Shown in pieces: positions 9,567 through 17,627 of a DNA stretch of 38,851 bases; position 1 is the first letter of the stretch; every line of letters starts with the position of its first letter. Location of the stretch: positions 1 through 38,851 of the forward strand of contig JAADGW010000048.1 in the NCBI GenBank assembly GCA_013152145.1, given 5' to 3'. The translations under genes and the position numbers were made by a program. This DNA is from Deltaproteobacteria bacterium (GTDB lineage: Bacteria; Desulfobacterota; Desulfuromonadia; Desulfuromonadales; Geopsychrobacteraceae). Under the pieces are notes generated by a model, which was not told the origin of the DNA, ran no database searches, and saw nothing but the letters and a program-made list of their open reading frames with translations.

Positions 9567-9937
9567 GGCTGGCTCCCTTTCTTAACCCTCTCAAACGAGG
9601 ATATCTTTTTCAGACCGGTACCGGAGCGGTACAAAACGACCTGCTTCCGGTTATTCCGTAACAGGACTTTTTCCGGTTCTATCTTGACCAGTCTATAGCC
9701 ATCGAGCAGATCTCCCAGCTGCAAAGATTGTCCGTTAATCACCGCAACGGCACGATCCGCAGAAAGCAGAACTGCGCTTAACGACCAACTCCGCCGTTCC
9801 ACCTCGGCCTTTTTTTCGACAGCCGGAGCCTGATAACGGACCGGCCGCAGCGGGTCCTGTAATCGTCCCGTCTCCGCCGCCGACACCGGGCCACACAACA
9901 GCGCCAACAGGCAAAGTAGAGGCAATTTATTAACCAC
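9563..9937 (-). CDS. mshK: MshK-like protein
   Basis: 124 aa, signal peptide, LQDPLRPVRY ... AVINGQSLQLGDLLDGYRLVKIEPEKVLLR; position between mshJ and mshL. Confidence 0.75.
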   Translation of the reverse strand: MVNKLPLLCLLALLCGPVSAAETGRLQDPLRPVRYQAPAVEKKAEVERRSWSLSAVLLSADRAVAVINGQSLQLGDLLDGYRLVKIEPEKVLLRNNRKQVVLYRSGTGLKKISSFERVKKGSQP

Positions 9938-10595
9938 CGATCCACCCCCTGTTCAGGCTCAGCGTATAAACCTGCAGGCGAACCCTGGCCTGTGGGTATA
10001 CCTGAGTCTCGATTTCCAGTTTTTCCCAAACCATACCGCGTGGAAGCTCCTCGAGTTTGTTCAGATAGGCCAGAATTGCCAGATAATCGCCGACAAATTC
10101 GAGCCGCAGACGGTGGCGGTACAGAACCGGAGAGAGCGGATCTTCCGTAGCCCGTTCGTTGATCTGTAACGCTTCCGCCGGCAGGTTTTCCAGGCTGAGC
10201 AGCTGCAATTTCTGCTGCTGGGTGAGTAAATCTTTCAGCAATTCCGGCATCTCCTGCGGGGACACCAGATTAACCACGTTCGCCTCCAACTGCCGCTGGA
10301 TATCAGCGACTTCCGACTGCAATCGGGCCAGCTTCCGACGATTCTCCCGGTCGGGATCAAAATCCTTATGCGCTTCAACCAGCGTTTGTCGGGTGGTCAG
10401 TTCGGTCAACTCGATGCGCAACTCATTACTTTGCTTGCGGTCCCGCTTTTTACGCAGATCAAGCGGATTCATCACCGCGGTATCCCAGAGGAAAAACAGC
10501 ACCACCAGCAGGCAGACCAACAGTAAGATCCGCTCGCGGAGCGGTCGCGACTCATACCGGTGAATCAAGGATTGCAGGGAATGCAACGCCTTCAT
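9930..10595 (-). CDS. mshJ: MshJ-like protein (PilO-like)
   Basis: 221 aa, N-terminal TM, coiled coil, C-terminal PilO-like fold; position in cluster. Confidence 0.75.
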   Translation of the reverse strand: MKALHSLQSLIHRYESRPLRERILLLVCLLVVLFFLWDTAVMNPLDLRKKRDRKQSNELRIELTELTTRQTLVEAHKDFDPDRENRRKLARLQSEVADIQRQLEANVVNLVSPQEMPELLKDLLTQQQKLQLLSLENLPAEALQINERATEDPLSPVLYRHRLRLEFVGDYLAILAYLNKLEELPRGMVWEKLEIETQVYPQARVRLQVYTLSLNRGWIGG

Positions 10596-11199
10596 GGCCG
10601 CTCCTTGTCCGACGATTCAAGGCTGAAATCAACCTGCCCCGGCCGTTCCTGCAGGCGGGTCAGTTTCAGACGGGAAAAAACCTGGCCGCTCAAAACGCCC
10701 TTTTCACCGAGAAATTGCAGATACTGAGGAACCTGCTCCGGACGCATGGCGCTCCCGGCCAGCACCATTTTGCGACCGCTGCCATCCAGTTGAATCCGGC
10801 GCAACCAGACCCCCGGCTGAAGAGGTTCCGAGCTAACCCGTCGAGCAGATTAAGGATTCTCTCGTTACCCCCCTCTTCACGAACCGAAAAATATCCGAGT
10901 AACCGTTTCTGTCCTTCGAGGACACCTTCGGTACGCCGGACCTCCTCCTCAAGCAGGGCACTTTTCCGGCGCTCCGGATATTGCCGCTCCAACGTTGCGA
11001 CCTGCTCCGAAAGCCTGTCCTGTTGCTGCCGCAGCACAGCCAGCTGTTCACCGGCAGTGCGCATCTGCCAGAAGTTGAACAGACTCAGCAACGCCAGCAG
11101 GACCGAGAATAACAGCAGAATCAGTCCACCCTGCCGCAGCCGCAACGGCTCCGGTTTGTCAATCAAAACCGCCTGATAAAGATTGATCTGCTGGCGCAT
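10592..11199 (-). pseudogene. PilN/MshI2-like protein split by an apparent single-nucleotide frameshift
   Basis: ORF 10690..11199 carries the N-terminal part (MRQQINLYQ..., TM, coiled coil). ORF 10592..10804 in another frame carries the C-terminal part (LRRIQLDGSGRKMVLAGSA...LQFL). The span is 608 nt, i.e. one nt short of an integral codon number; a G5 run lies at 10810-10814. Confidence 0.75.
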
Positions 11200-12148
11200 C
11201 AGCCATCCTCCCGGCGCAACCGATCGCCAGCAGGTGACGGTTCAGCTCCAGTTGTTCGCTTCCCTCGGGGACGGTCATCACCGACGTAAAGCTGAACGGC
11301 TCAACCCGGGTCGTCAAGTAATCATCCAGATAGGTCGTGACCGCCGGGATTTCACGCTCGGACTGAGCCACCAGCAACCGCGAAACCATCGGCAGGCGGA
11401 AAGTACTTTCGCAATAATCGAAGCTGCGCTGAACTTCGAGCACGATCGAGTCAAGCTGTTCTGTCAGCGCTTCGTTGTCACCGTCGGCAAACGGAAGCAG
11501 CTCATTCATGCCGGAGGTCAGGTAGCGGGTCAGATAGTGGACTCCGTCCCGGACAATCGTCAGCAGTCCGCCCTGGTCCTGCAACAAGAGAATCGCCGTG
11601 CCACGGTCATCCTCGGTAAATAACTCGGCGATATTGCGCAGCGCAAACTCCGGAATATCAATGGCCAACGGCACCAGGTCAAGCTCCTGAAACAGCTCAA
11701 TCCGCTCACGCAGCAGGCTCTCCCGGGCGGCAACAACATACGTCAGCGGCCTGCTGTCACTGCCGAAAGGGACGACATCAAAGACATCGACGACAGCCTG
11801 TTCGACCGGGAACTCGAGCAGCTCACGGATCTGCCAGCGCGCTGCATCGCGCCGCTCCGCCGCCGGCAGTTGAGCCAGCTCGATCTGCATCAACTGGTAG
11901 AAATCAGGCGGGAGGACAGCAACCGCACTGTGTTTCTGCAGCTGCTGCTGACGAACCAGCGCTTTCAAGGCGTGAGTCTGGGCCTCCGGTGATTCAAACG
12001 GCTCCCAGGTTGCCTGCAGCAGAATCGGCAGGCTGCTTCTCTCACGCTGCACACAGACCATACTGCTTCCCGACTGCCGTTGACAGATGCCGACAACGTC
12101 TCCGCCCGAGCGGTTTTTTCTAGTCCAGAAACCCAGTTTCGCCTCCAC
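11159..12148 (-). CDS. mshI: MSHA biogenesis protein MshI (PilM-like); true start may be at 12136
   Basis: 329 aa; SVAVLPPDFYQLMQIE...; actin-like PilM/MshI fold inferred; first gene of the msh cluster. Confidence 0.8.
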   Translation of the reverse strand: MEAKLGFWTRKNRSGGDVVGICQRQSGSSMVCVQRERSSLPILLQATWEPFESPEAQTHALKALVRQQQLQKHSAVAVLPPDFYQLMQIELAQLPAAERRDAARWQIRELLEFPVEQAVVDVFDVVPFGSDSRPLTYVVAARESLLRERIELFQELDLVPLAIDIPEFALRNIAELFTEDDRGTAILLLQDQGGLLTIVRDGVHYLTRYLTSGMNELLPFADGDNEALTEQLDSIVLEVQRSFDYCESTFRLPMVSRLLVAQSEREIPAVTTYLDDYLTTRVEPFSFTSVMTVPEGSEQLELNRHLLAIGCAGRMADAPADQSLSGGFD

Positions 12149-12163
12149 CGGTTAAGGCTTTTT

Positions 12164-12269
12164 GTAACTATTCAGCAGGATGGCCTCGGGGTGCCCACTT
12201 CAAGGGTGGGTTCATGCGACCGTTGGAGTGGGCAGCGCGAGGTCAGCCATCGCGCCGCTGAATAGTTAA
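12164..12269. mobile_element. MITE-like palindromic element, copy 2 (long form, 106 bp)
   Basis: Perfect 12-bp inverted repeats TAACTATTCAGC / GCTGAATAGTTA; long imperfect internal stem; flanks GGCTTTTT (12156-12163) and GACTTTTT (12270-12277) match 7/8. Confidence 0.78.
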
Positions 12270-12335
12270 GACTTTTTTTGGCATGCACTAATATTACACA
12301 CAATTTACATTTATTATAGTTTAATAATCAATAAA

Positions 12336-12360
12336 AAAAGGCGGCACCAGGCCGCCTTTT
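12336..12360. terminator. Bidirectional intrinsic terminator downstream of the peroxiredoxin gene
   Basis: AAAAGGCGGC-ACCAG-GCCGCCTTTT, perfect 10-bp stem; A7 run on + gives a U7 tract on minus. Confidence 0.88.
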
Positions 12361-12409
12361 CTCTCAGACATAAATTCTAACCGCTCGGAAGCTGTAGAAT
12401 TTTTATTTT

Positions 12410-13012
12410 TTAGAGCTTTTCCGCCTCCTCCGCCAGGTAAGCGGCAACCCCCTGCCCGTCCGCAACCATGGCCTTATCACCCTTTACCCAACCGGCGGGG
12501 CAGACTTCACCATGTTTTTCATGGAACTGCAGGGCATCGATCATGCGCAACATCTCATCAATGTTGCGCCCCAACGGCAGGTCATTAACCACCTGATGAC
12601 GGACAACTCCGTTCTGATCGATCAGGAAGGAGCCGCGAAAAGCAACCCCCGCCGCATCAAACTCAACATCGTAAGACCGACAGATTTCATGCTTGACATC
12701 GGCAACCAGGGGATAGGTTACCGCACCGATACCGCCCTCAGCGATCGGTGTATTTCGCCAGGCAAGGTGCGTGAATTGAGAGTCGATAGAACAGCCGATG
12801 ACCTGGACCCCCCGCTCGGTAAAATCGGCGATCCGATGGCTGAAAGCGATCAGCTCAGTCGGACAGACAAAGGTGAAATCGAGTGGATAAAAGAACAGGA
12901 CGATATAGTTGCCCTTATAATCCGCCAGGCTGAAATTTTCGTTGATCGAACCATCAGCCATTACAGCAGTCGCAGTAAAATCGGGGGCTTGCTTGCCAAC
13001 AAGAACACTCAT
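12410..13012 (-). CDS. 2-Cys peroxiredoxin (AhpC/Prx family)
   Basis: 200 aa; FFYPLDFTFVCPTE peroxidatic motif, C-terminal GEVCPAGW resolving Cys. Confidence 0.93.
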   Translation of the reverse strand: MSVLVGKQAPDFTATAVMADGSINENFSLADYKGNYIVLFFYPLDFTFVCPTELIAFSHRIADFTERGVQVIGCSIDSQFTHLAWRNTPIAEGGIGAVTYPLVADVKHEICRSYDVEFDAAGVAFRGSFLIDQNGVVRHQVVNDLPLGRNIDEMLRMIDALQFHEKHGEVCPAGWVKGDKAMVADGQGVAAYLAEEAEKL

Positions 13013-13065
13013 CAGTCAAACTCCTTTCCTATTTGCAGATCGTTATGATCTCCTTGATTGCCGTC

Positions 13066-13093
13066 AGTCTATCGATTTAATAACGACTGTCAA
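13066..13093 (-). promoter_or_regulatory. Sigma70-like promoter for the peroxiredoxin gene
   Basis: Minus strand TTGACA (13093-13088), 16-bp spacer, TAGACT (13071-13066). Confidence 0.6.
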
Positions 13094-13100
13094 GGAAAAG

Positions 13101-13117
13101 ATGACCGTTTTGGTCAT
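13101..13117 (-). terminator. Probable terminator of xerC
   Basis: ATGACC-GTTTT-GGTCAT hairpin overlapping the xerC stop codon, followed on minus by CTTTTCC. Confidence 0.45.
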
Positions 13118-14016
13118 TTTTTCCGACTGCGGGGATGAGCCTGATCATAGACCTCGGCCAGATGGGCAAAACTGACCCTGGTGTACTTCTGGGTCGTCGA
13201 CAGCGATGCATGACCGAGCAACTCTTGAATAACCCGCAAATCGGCACCGGCATCGAGCAGATGGGTGGCAAAGGAATGGCGCAGGGCATGCGGGGTGACA
13301 TCGGTCGGCAGGCCGAGCAACAAGAGTCGCTTTTTCAGATTGCGCTGGATACTGCGCGCCGTCAGACGACCGCCCCGCTGATTGATAAACAACGGATCTT
13401 CAGCACTGAACGGACCCCGTTCTTCGAGATACTCCTGTAATGCACGGCAGGCCTGACGGCCGACCGGCAGCTGCCGCTCTTTCCCACCTTTCCCCAGCAC
13501 CCGGACGGAAGATTCGGCTAAACTGACCGCGCCGATATCAAGTCCGGTCAGTTCACTGACCCGCAACCCGCAGGAGTAGAGCAGTTCAAAAATCGCCAGA
13601 TCCCGCAGTATCAGCAGCCGTTTTCCCGGCAGGGGCCGATCCAATAGCTGACCGGCCTGTTCGGCACTCAGCACTTTCGGCAGATACTGTTCACGGCGCG
13701 GCGTCGACAAACCATCGGCCGGGGAGATCTGAAGTTCACCTTCGCGAACCAGAAAACGAAAAAAAACCCGTAGCGCCGAGAGCTTGCGGGCAACACTGGT
13801 CCGGCCGCAACCGGCATGCAGCCGGGCCAGATAGCGTCTGAGCAGCAACAGATCGATCCGCTCCGGCCAGTTTTCGGCAAAGTCGGAAAACTCCGCCTGC
13901 TGACGCAGAAAAAGCTGAAACTGGCGCAGATCACGCAAATAGGCCGCAACCGTCCGGGGCGACAGGTTGCGTTCAAGCGTCAGATGCTGTTCAAAACGCT
14001 GCAGCAGCTGGTCCAT
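13114..14016 (-). CDS. xerC: Tyrosine recombinase XerC
   Basis: 300 aa; N-terminal SAM-like domain, R...HALRHSFATHLL...LLGHASLSTTQKYTRV catalytic motifs. Confidence 0.9.
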   Translation of the reverse strand: MDQLLQRFEQHLTLERNLSPRTVAAYLRDLRQFQLFLRQQAEFSDFAENWPERIDLLLLRRYLARLHAGCGRTSVARKLSALRVFFRFLVREGELQISPADGLSTPRREQYLPKVLSAEQAGQLLDRPLPGKRLLILRDLAIFELLYSCGLRVSELTGLDIGAVSLAESSVRVLGKGGKERQLPVGRQACRALQEYLEERGPFSAEDPLFINQRGGRLTARSIQRNLKKRLLLLGLPTDVTPHALRHSFATHLLDAGADLRVIQELLGHASLSTTQKYTRVSFAHLAEVYDQAHPRSRKK

Positions 14017-14065
14017 CGTTCCTCCGGGCGGGCAGGTAAAAGCAACCGAATCGAGAGCTGATCAA

Positions 14066-14094
14066 TTGACGCTCACAGGTGAGCATGTCATACT
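14066..14094 (+). promoter_or_regulatory. Sigma70-like promoter with a perfect palindrome in the spacer
   Basis: TTGACG (14066-14071), 17-bp spacer, CATACT (14089-14094); GCTCACAGGTGAGC (14071-14084) is a perfect inverted repeat. Confidence 0.5.
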
Positions 14095-14188
14095 CTTGCA
14101 TCATATTGAGGCCTTTCCGGGAACCGTCAGGTGTCCTCTTGCAGAATTTCCAAAGACAGCTTCTTCTATCAGGAGAGAATCAATAACC

Positions 14189-15037
14189 ATGTGGTTTTTC
14201 TGGTCCACCCTGATTCCGAGCATATTCATTGCCTTTGTCACGATTAATCTGCTGATGGTCACTCTGAGTTATAGCATGTGCTGGTACGAGTATGCCAATG
14301 CCGACCCGCAGCTGCTCGACAAGCGGTTTCGCTGCCGCACGGTCCGCATGATTTTCTCGGTCATCACTCAGGAAACATTCTTCAACATCCTCACCCTGCT
14401 GGTTGTCCCTTTCGGCCTGCTCAACCCACGCAAACACCCCCAACTGCGTGGTGAAACCCCGATTCTTCTACTGCACGGCCTGTTCAACAATCGCGCCAGC
14501 TGGTTCTGGTTTAAATGGTCGCTGCGTAAACAGGGGTTCAACAATATTGCCACCATCAACCTCTCAGCCTGGCATAACGAAGAGGCCCTCACCGAACTGG
14601 TGGCAAAGAAGGTGGATGAGCTGAGACATCGGCTCGGGGTCAACAAGGTACACCTGATCTGCCACTCGATGGGTGGGATTATTGGCCGCAATTATATCCA
14701 GCTCCGCGGCGGTGCCGACAAAGTCGACCGCTGCATCTGCCTCGGCGCGCCTCATCTGGGATCAAAACTGACCCCCTTTGCCCTCTCCCCTCTCAGCCGG
14801 GTGCTGGTGCCCGGCTCCGACTTCCTCCGGCGGCTGAATGCGGCTCCCATCCCGGAAGAGGTCAAGATGACCAACATCTTCACCCGCAAAGACAATATGG
14901 TGCTGCCCAACAGCAATGCCCAACTGCCATGGGGCGATGCCGTTGAGCTGGACAACATGGGGCATACGGCACTGATCTATCGTCGCCCGGCGCTGGTCGC
15001 CGTCTGTGCAGCACTGCAGAAACAGGAGACGACATGA
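14189..15037 (+). CDS. Alpha/beta hydrolase (lipase/triacylglycerol-lipase-like), membrane-anchored
   Basis: In-frame ATG at 14189 with SD AGGAGAG; N-terminal TM segments; LLLHGLFNNRASW and nucleophile elbow CHSMGG; C-terminal GHTALI. Confidence 0.8.
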   Translation: MWFFWSTLIPSIFIAFVTINLLMVTLSYSMCWYEYANADPQLLDKRFRCRTVRMIFSVITQETFFNILTLLVVPFGLLNPRKHPQLRGETPILLLHGLFNNRASWFWFKWSLRKQGFNNIATINLSAWHNEEALTELVAKKVDELRHRLGVNKVHLICHSMGGIIGRNYIQLRGGADKVDRCICLGAPHLGSKLTPFALSPLSRVLVPGSDFLRRLNAAPIPEEVKMTNIFTRKDNMVLPNSNAQLPWGDAVELDNMGHTALIYRRPALVAVCAALQKQETT

Positions 15038-15432
15038 TCCTCGAGCTGCAGATCGAAACCGAACACCAGGTTCAGCTTTGCGAGATCACCCACGAAGTGC
15101 AGCATGCGGTCACCAGGGCTGCGATTAAGGAAGGGCTGGCAGTATTGTATGTCCCACACACCACCGCCGCTGTCACCATCAATGAAAACGCCGACGTGGA
15201 CGTCTCCATTGACATGGTCAACGGGCTCAACCAGCTGATCCCGCTGCAGAACCGCTATCGGCACCTGGAAGGGAACAGTGCGGCTCACATAAAAAGCAGC
15301 CTGATCGGTACCAGTGAACAGCTGATTATCCGCAACGGCAAACTGCTGCTCGGCACCTGGCAGGGGATCTACTTCTGTGAGTTTGATGGTCCGCGCAAGC
15401 GCAAACTGCACATCAAACTGCTCGAAGGCTAG
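15034..15432 (+). CDS. YjbQ/UPF0047 family protein
   Basis: 132 aa; VLYVPHTTAAVTINENAD and TWQGIYFCEFDGPRKRKLHIKL family signatures; ATGA overlap with the preceding gene. Confidence 0.9.
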   Translation: MILELQIETEHQVQLCEITHEVQHAVTRAAIKEGLAVLYVPHTTAAVTINENADVDVSIDMVNGLNQLIPLQNRYRHLEGNSAAHIKSSLIGTSEQLIIRNGKLLLGTWQGIYFCEFDGPRKRKLHIKLLEG

Positions 15433-15438
15433 CTACCG

Positions 15439-16602
15439 GTGTCCTCCACTGCTTGTGCCGCCGCTGAGCGCGTCTCGTTACAATCCCTCACGAGCTACCA
15501 ACCGACAGCCGTAAAAGCCGCCCTGGAGCAGTTACTCGAGCCGCTCGGAGGGATACGGCAGTTCGTTAAGCCCGGCCGGAAGGTTCTGCTCAAACCCAAC
15601 CTGTTAGCCGGCAAACCTCCCGAGAAGGCGGTCACCACCCATCCGGAAATTGTTCGCGCCGTCATCGAACTACTGCAGGCGGCCGGCGGCATCGTCAGTG
15701 TCGGGGACTCCCCCGGTATCGGCAGCCCGGAAAATGTCGCCCGGAAAAGTGGTATTCTCGACGTGATAGAGGCAACCGGTGCCCACTTTGCCCGGTTTGA
15801 AACATCGGTTAAAATCCGTCCGCGCGGCGGGACCTTTCAAGAGTTGGAAATCGCCCAGGACATTCTCGATGCCGATATTATCATCAACCTGCCGAAGCTG
15901 AAAACTCATCAGATGATGGGCCTGACCTGTGCGGTGAAGAACATGTTCGGTGCGGTGGTCGGCTTGCGCAAACCACGTCTGCATCTGCAGGCCGGCACCG
16001 ACAAAAGCTTTTTTGCCCTGATGCTGCTGGAACTCTGTGAACAGCTGGCGCCGACCCTGAATATTGTCGATGCGGTGATCGGCATGGAGGGAGAAGGCCC
16101 CGGCAGCGGCACCCCGGTACAGCTCGGGACACTGCTGGCCGGCAGCAACGCACAGGCGGTAGATACGGTCGCCACCGAGCTGGTCGGAATGCAACCGCAC
16201 CAGGTCTGGACCCAGCGAAAAGCGCTCGACACCGATCGCCCTTACACCAGAATCGCTCAATTGGAACTGCTGGGAACCTCGCTTGAGGAGCTGCGGGTCG
16301 ACAATTTCAGGCCGGCCAAGACAACCGATGTCAACTTCGGCCTCAAAGGCCCGCTGAAAAATTATCTGCGGCATTCGATCACGGCCCGACCGGTGGTTGA
16401 TCCGAACCTTTGCAGACTCTGCAACGACTGCGTCACTCACTGCCCGCCGGAAGCAATGAAGATAGAAAACCAGCGGTTGCAGATCGATTACGACCGCTGC
16501 ATTCGATGTTTCTGCTGTCAGGAATTATGTCCGCACGGGGCACTCTTCACCCGACAGGGTCTGCTCTTGAAGTTACATAGTTTTTTACACGGAAAACTGT
16601 AA
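15439..16602 (+). CDS. DUF362 domain protein with C-terminal 4Fe-4S ferredoxin domain
   Basis: 387 aa; KPGRKVLLKPNLL, LPKLKTHQMMGLTCAVKNMFG, CRLCNDCVTHCPPEAM and CIRCFCCQELCPHGA cluster motifs. Confidence 0.88.
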   Translation: MSSTACAAAERVSLQSLTSYQPTAVKAALEQLLEPLGGIRQFVKPGRKVLLKPNLLAGKPPEKAVTTHPEIVRAVIELLQAAGGIVSVGDSPGIGSPENVARKSGILDVIEATGAHFARFETSVKIRPRGGTFQELEIAQDILDADIIINLPKLKTHQMMGLTCAVKNMFGAVVGLRKPRLHLQAGTDKSFFALMLLELCEQLAPTLNIVDAVIGMEGEGPGSGTPVQLGTLLAGSNAQAVDTVATELVGMQPHQVWTQRKALDTDRPYTRIAQLELLGTSLEELRVDNFRPAKTTDVNFGLKGPLKNYLRHSITARPVVDPNLCRLCNDCVTHCPPEAMKIENQRLQIDYDRCIRCFCCQELCPHGALFTRQGLLLKLHSFLHGKL

Positions 16603-16630
16603 CCGTAAAAAAAAATGCGCCGCTGAAGTC

Positions 16631-17365
16631 TCAGGACTTGAGCTGGAGCAGATAATCGTCAGCCAGCTCGGCAATCGCGGCAACCTGCATGCGACTGTTG
16701 TTGATCAGCAGATGGTAGAGCAGCGGATCGTCGATCTTCTCATCCGCAAAACGTTCCAGAAAATCATCCCGCTGTTTCTGGTGCAGGTCGATGAACTTCT
16801 CTGCCTCGGCCTGTGTCAGGTGATGACCCTGGACAATCTTCCTCACCCGGAAATCATAAGGGGCAAACAGACGTAAGTGGATACAATTCGCCAGATCCTG
16901 CGTCGCTAATACGGCCCCGCCACCGACCAATACGCAATGACCGCGCTTGGCAAAACCGCGGATGACGTTGCGCAGGTGGGTGAAGACCTCCGTCTCTTCG
17001 GCGCGGCTGTTGTCCAGAAACATCGGGAAAATTGCTTTCAGTGAGGAGGGGGTATCCTGGGATTTTTCGATCTGCGCAACAGAATAACCGGACAGCTTGG
17101 CAACCTCACTCAACAGCTCCCGGCCGACAACCACCCAAGGCTCTCCCGTGGTGCGCTTATTGAGACGTTGGACCAGAGCTTCTGCCACGGGATAAGCCTG
17201 ACAGCCGAATTCCCGCGCAACGGTGAAACATACCCCCGGTTTCTGCTGACCGGGAATCTGTTGCCTTTTGTGCCATGCGAGAAGTTTAGCTTCCTGTCGC
17301 GGAGTCCAAAAGTTCATGCTCACCATAAACTGCCCCCTTTCTAGCTGGAAGAATCGATGTGACAA
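16631..17365 (-). CDS. Cytidylate kinase-like family protein (likely start ATG at 17326)
   Basis: 244 aa; REFGCQAYPVAEALVQRL, VLVGGGAVLATQ; purine-rich AAAGGGGG just upstream of the internal MVSMNFW start. Confidence 0.75.
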   Translation of the reverse strand: MSHRFFQLERGQFMVSMNFWTPRQEAKLLAWHKRQQIPGQQKPGVCFTVAREFGCQAYPVAEALVQRLNKRTTGEPWVVVGRELLSEVAKLSGYSVAQIEKSQDTPSSLKAIFPMFLDNSRAEETEVFTHLRNVIRGFAKRGHCVLVGGGAVLATQDLANCIHLRLFAPYDFRVRKIVQGHHLTQAEAEKFIDLHQKQRDDFLERFADEKIDDPLLYHLLINNSRMQVAAIAELADDYLLQLKS

Positions 17366-17380
17366 AAAGGAACCGATGTT

Positions 17381-17520
17381 GTAACTATTCAGCCGGATGG
17401 CCTCGGGGTGCCCACTTCAAGGGTGTCTGTCGCCTGGATGGCGACAGTCAAGCCCCATGGATGGGTTCATCCCTTGGAGTGGGTAGCGCGAGGTCATCCA
17501 CCGCGCTGCTGAATAGTTAT
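17381..17520. mobile_element. MITE-like palindromic element, copy 3 (long form, 140 bp)
   Basis: TAACTATTCAGC (17382-17393) / GCTGAATAGTTA (17508-17519); internal stem homologous to copy 2; extra nested hairpin CTGTCGCC-TGGAT-GGCGACAG (17427-17447). No clear TSD. Confidence 0.75.
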
Positions 17521-17547
17521 GTTTAAATTATAGCGGCTGTCGCATAA

Positions 17548-17570
17548 TTTTCCGGGATTCTCCCGGAAAA
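17548..17570. terminator. Hairpin, possible second terminator
   Basis: TTTTCCGGG-ATTCT-CCCGGAAAA, perfect 9-bp stem. Confidence 0.45.
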
Positions 17571-17573
17571 AGA

Positions 17574-17603
17574 AACAGCCCCGACATTTCTGCCGGGGCT
17601 GTT
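17574..17603 (-). terminator. Intrinsic terminator of the Met-rich protein gene
   Basis: AACAGCCCCG...CGGGGCTGTT, 10-bp perfect stem, followed on minus by TCTTTTTCC. Confidence 0.75.
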
Positions 17604-17627
17604 AAGGGTCATTTTCAGGATGTGCGG

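Noticed and set aside
1-12148. Interpretation of the pilus cluster as a type II secretion system
   Set aside because: MshN, MshM, MshI, MshJ and MshK type genes and gene order fit MSHA pilus biogenesis; no GspC/GspL/GspM-type set seen.
14180-16440. Minus-strand ORFs antisense to the hydrolase/YjbQ/DUF362 operon
   Set aside because: No domain support and fully overlapped by convincing sense genes.
12164-17520. Palindromic elements considered as integron attC sites because XerC lies nearby
   Set aside because: The recombinase is an ordinary XerC, no integron integrase or cassette structure exists, and the 8-bp flanking duplications indicate DDE-type transposition.
17373-17528. Target-site duplication for MITE copy 3
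   Set aside because: Aligned flanks CCGATGTT and GTTTAAAT do not match; only a coincidental 5-bp ATGTT overlap is present.
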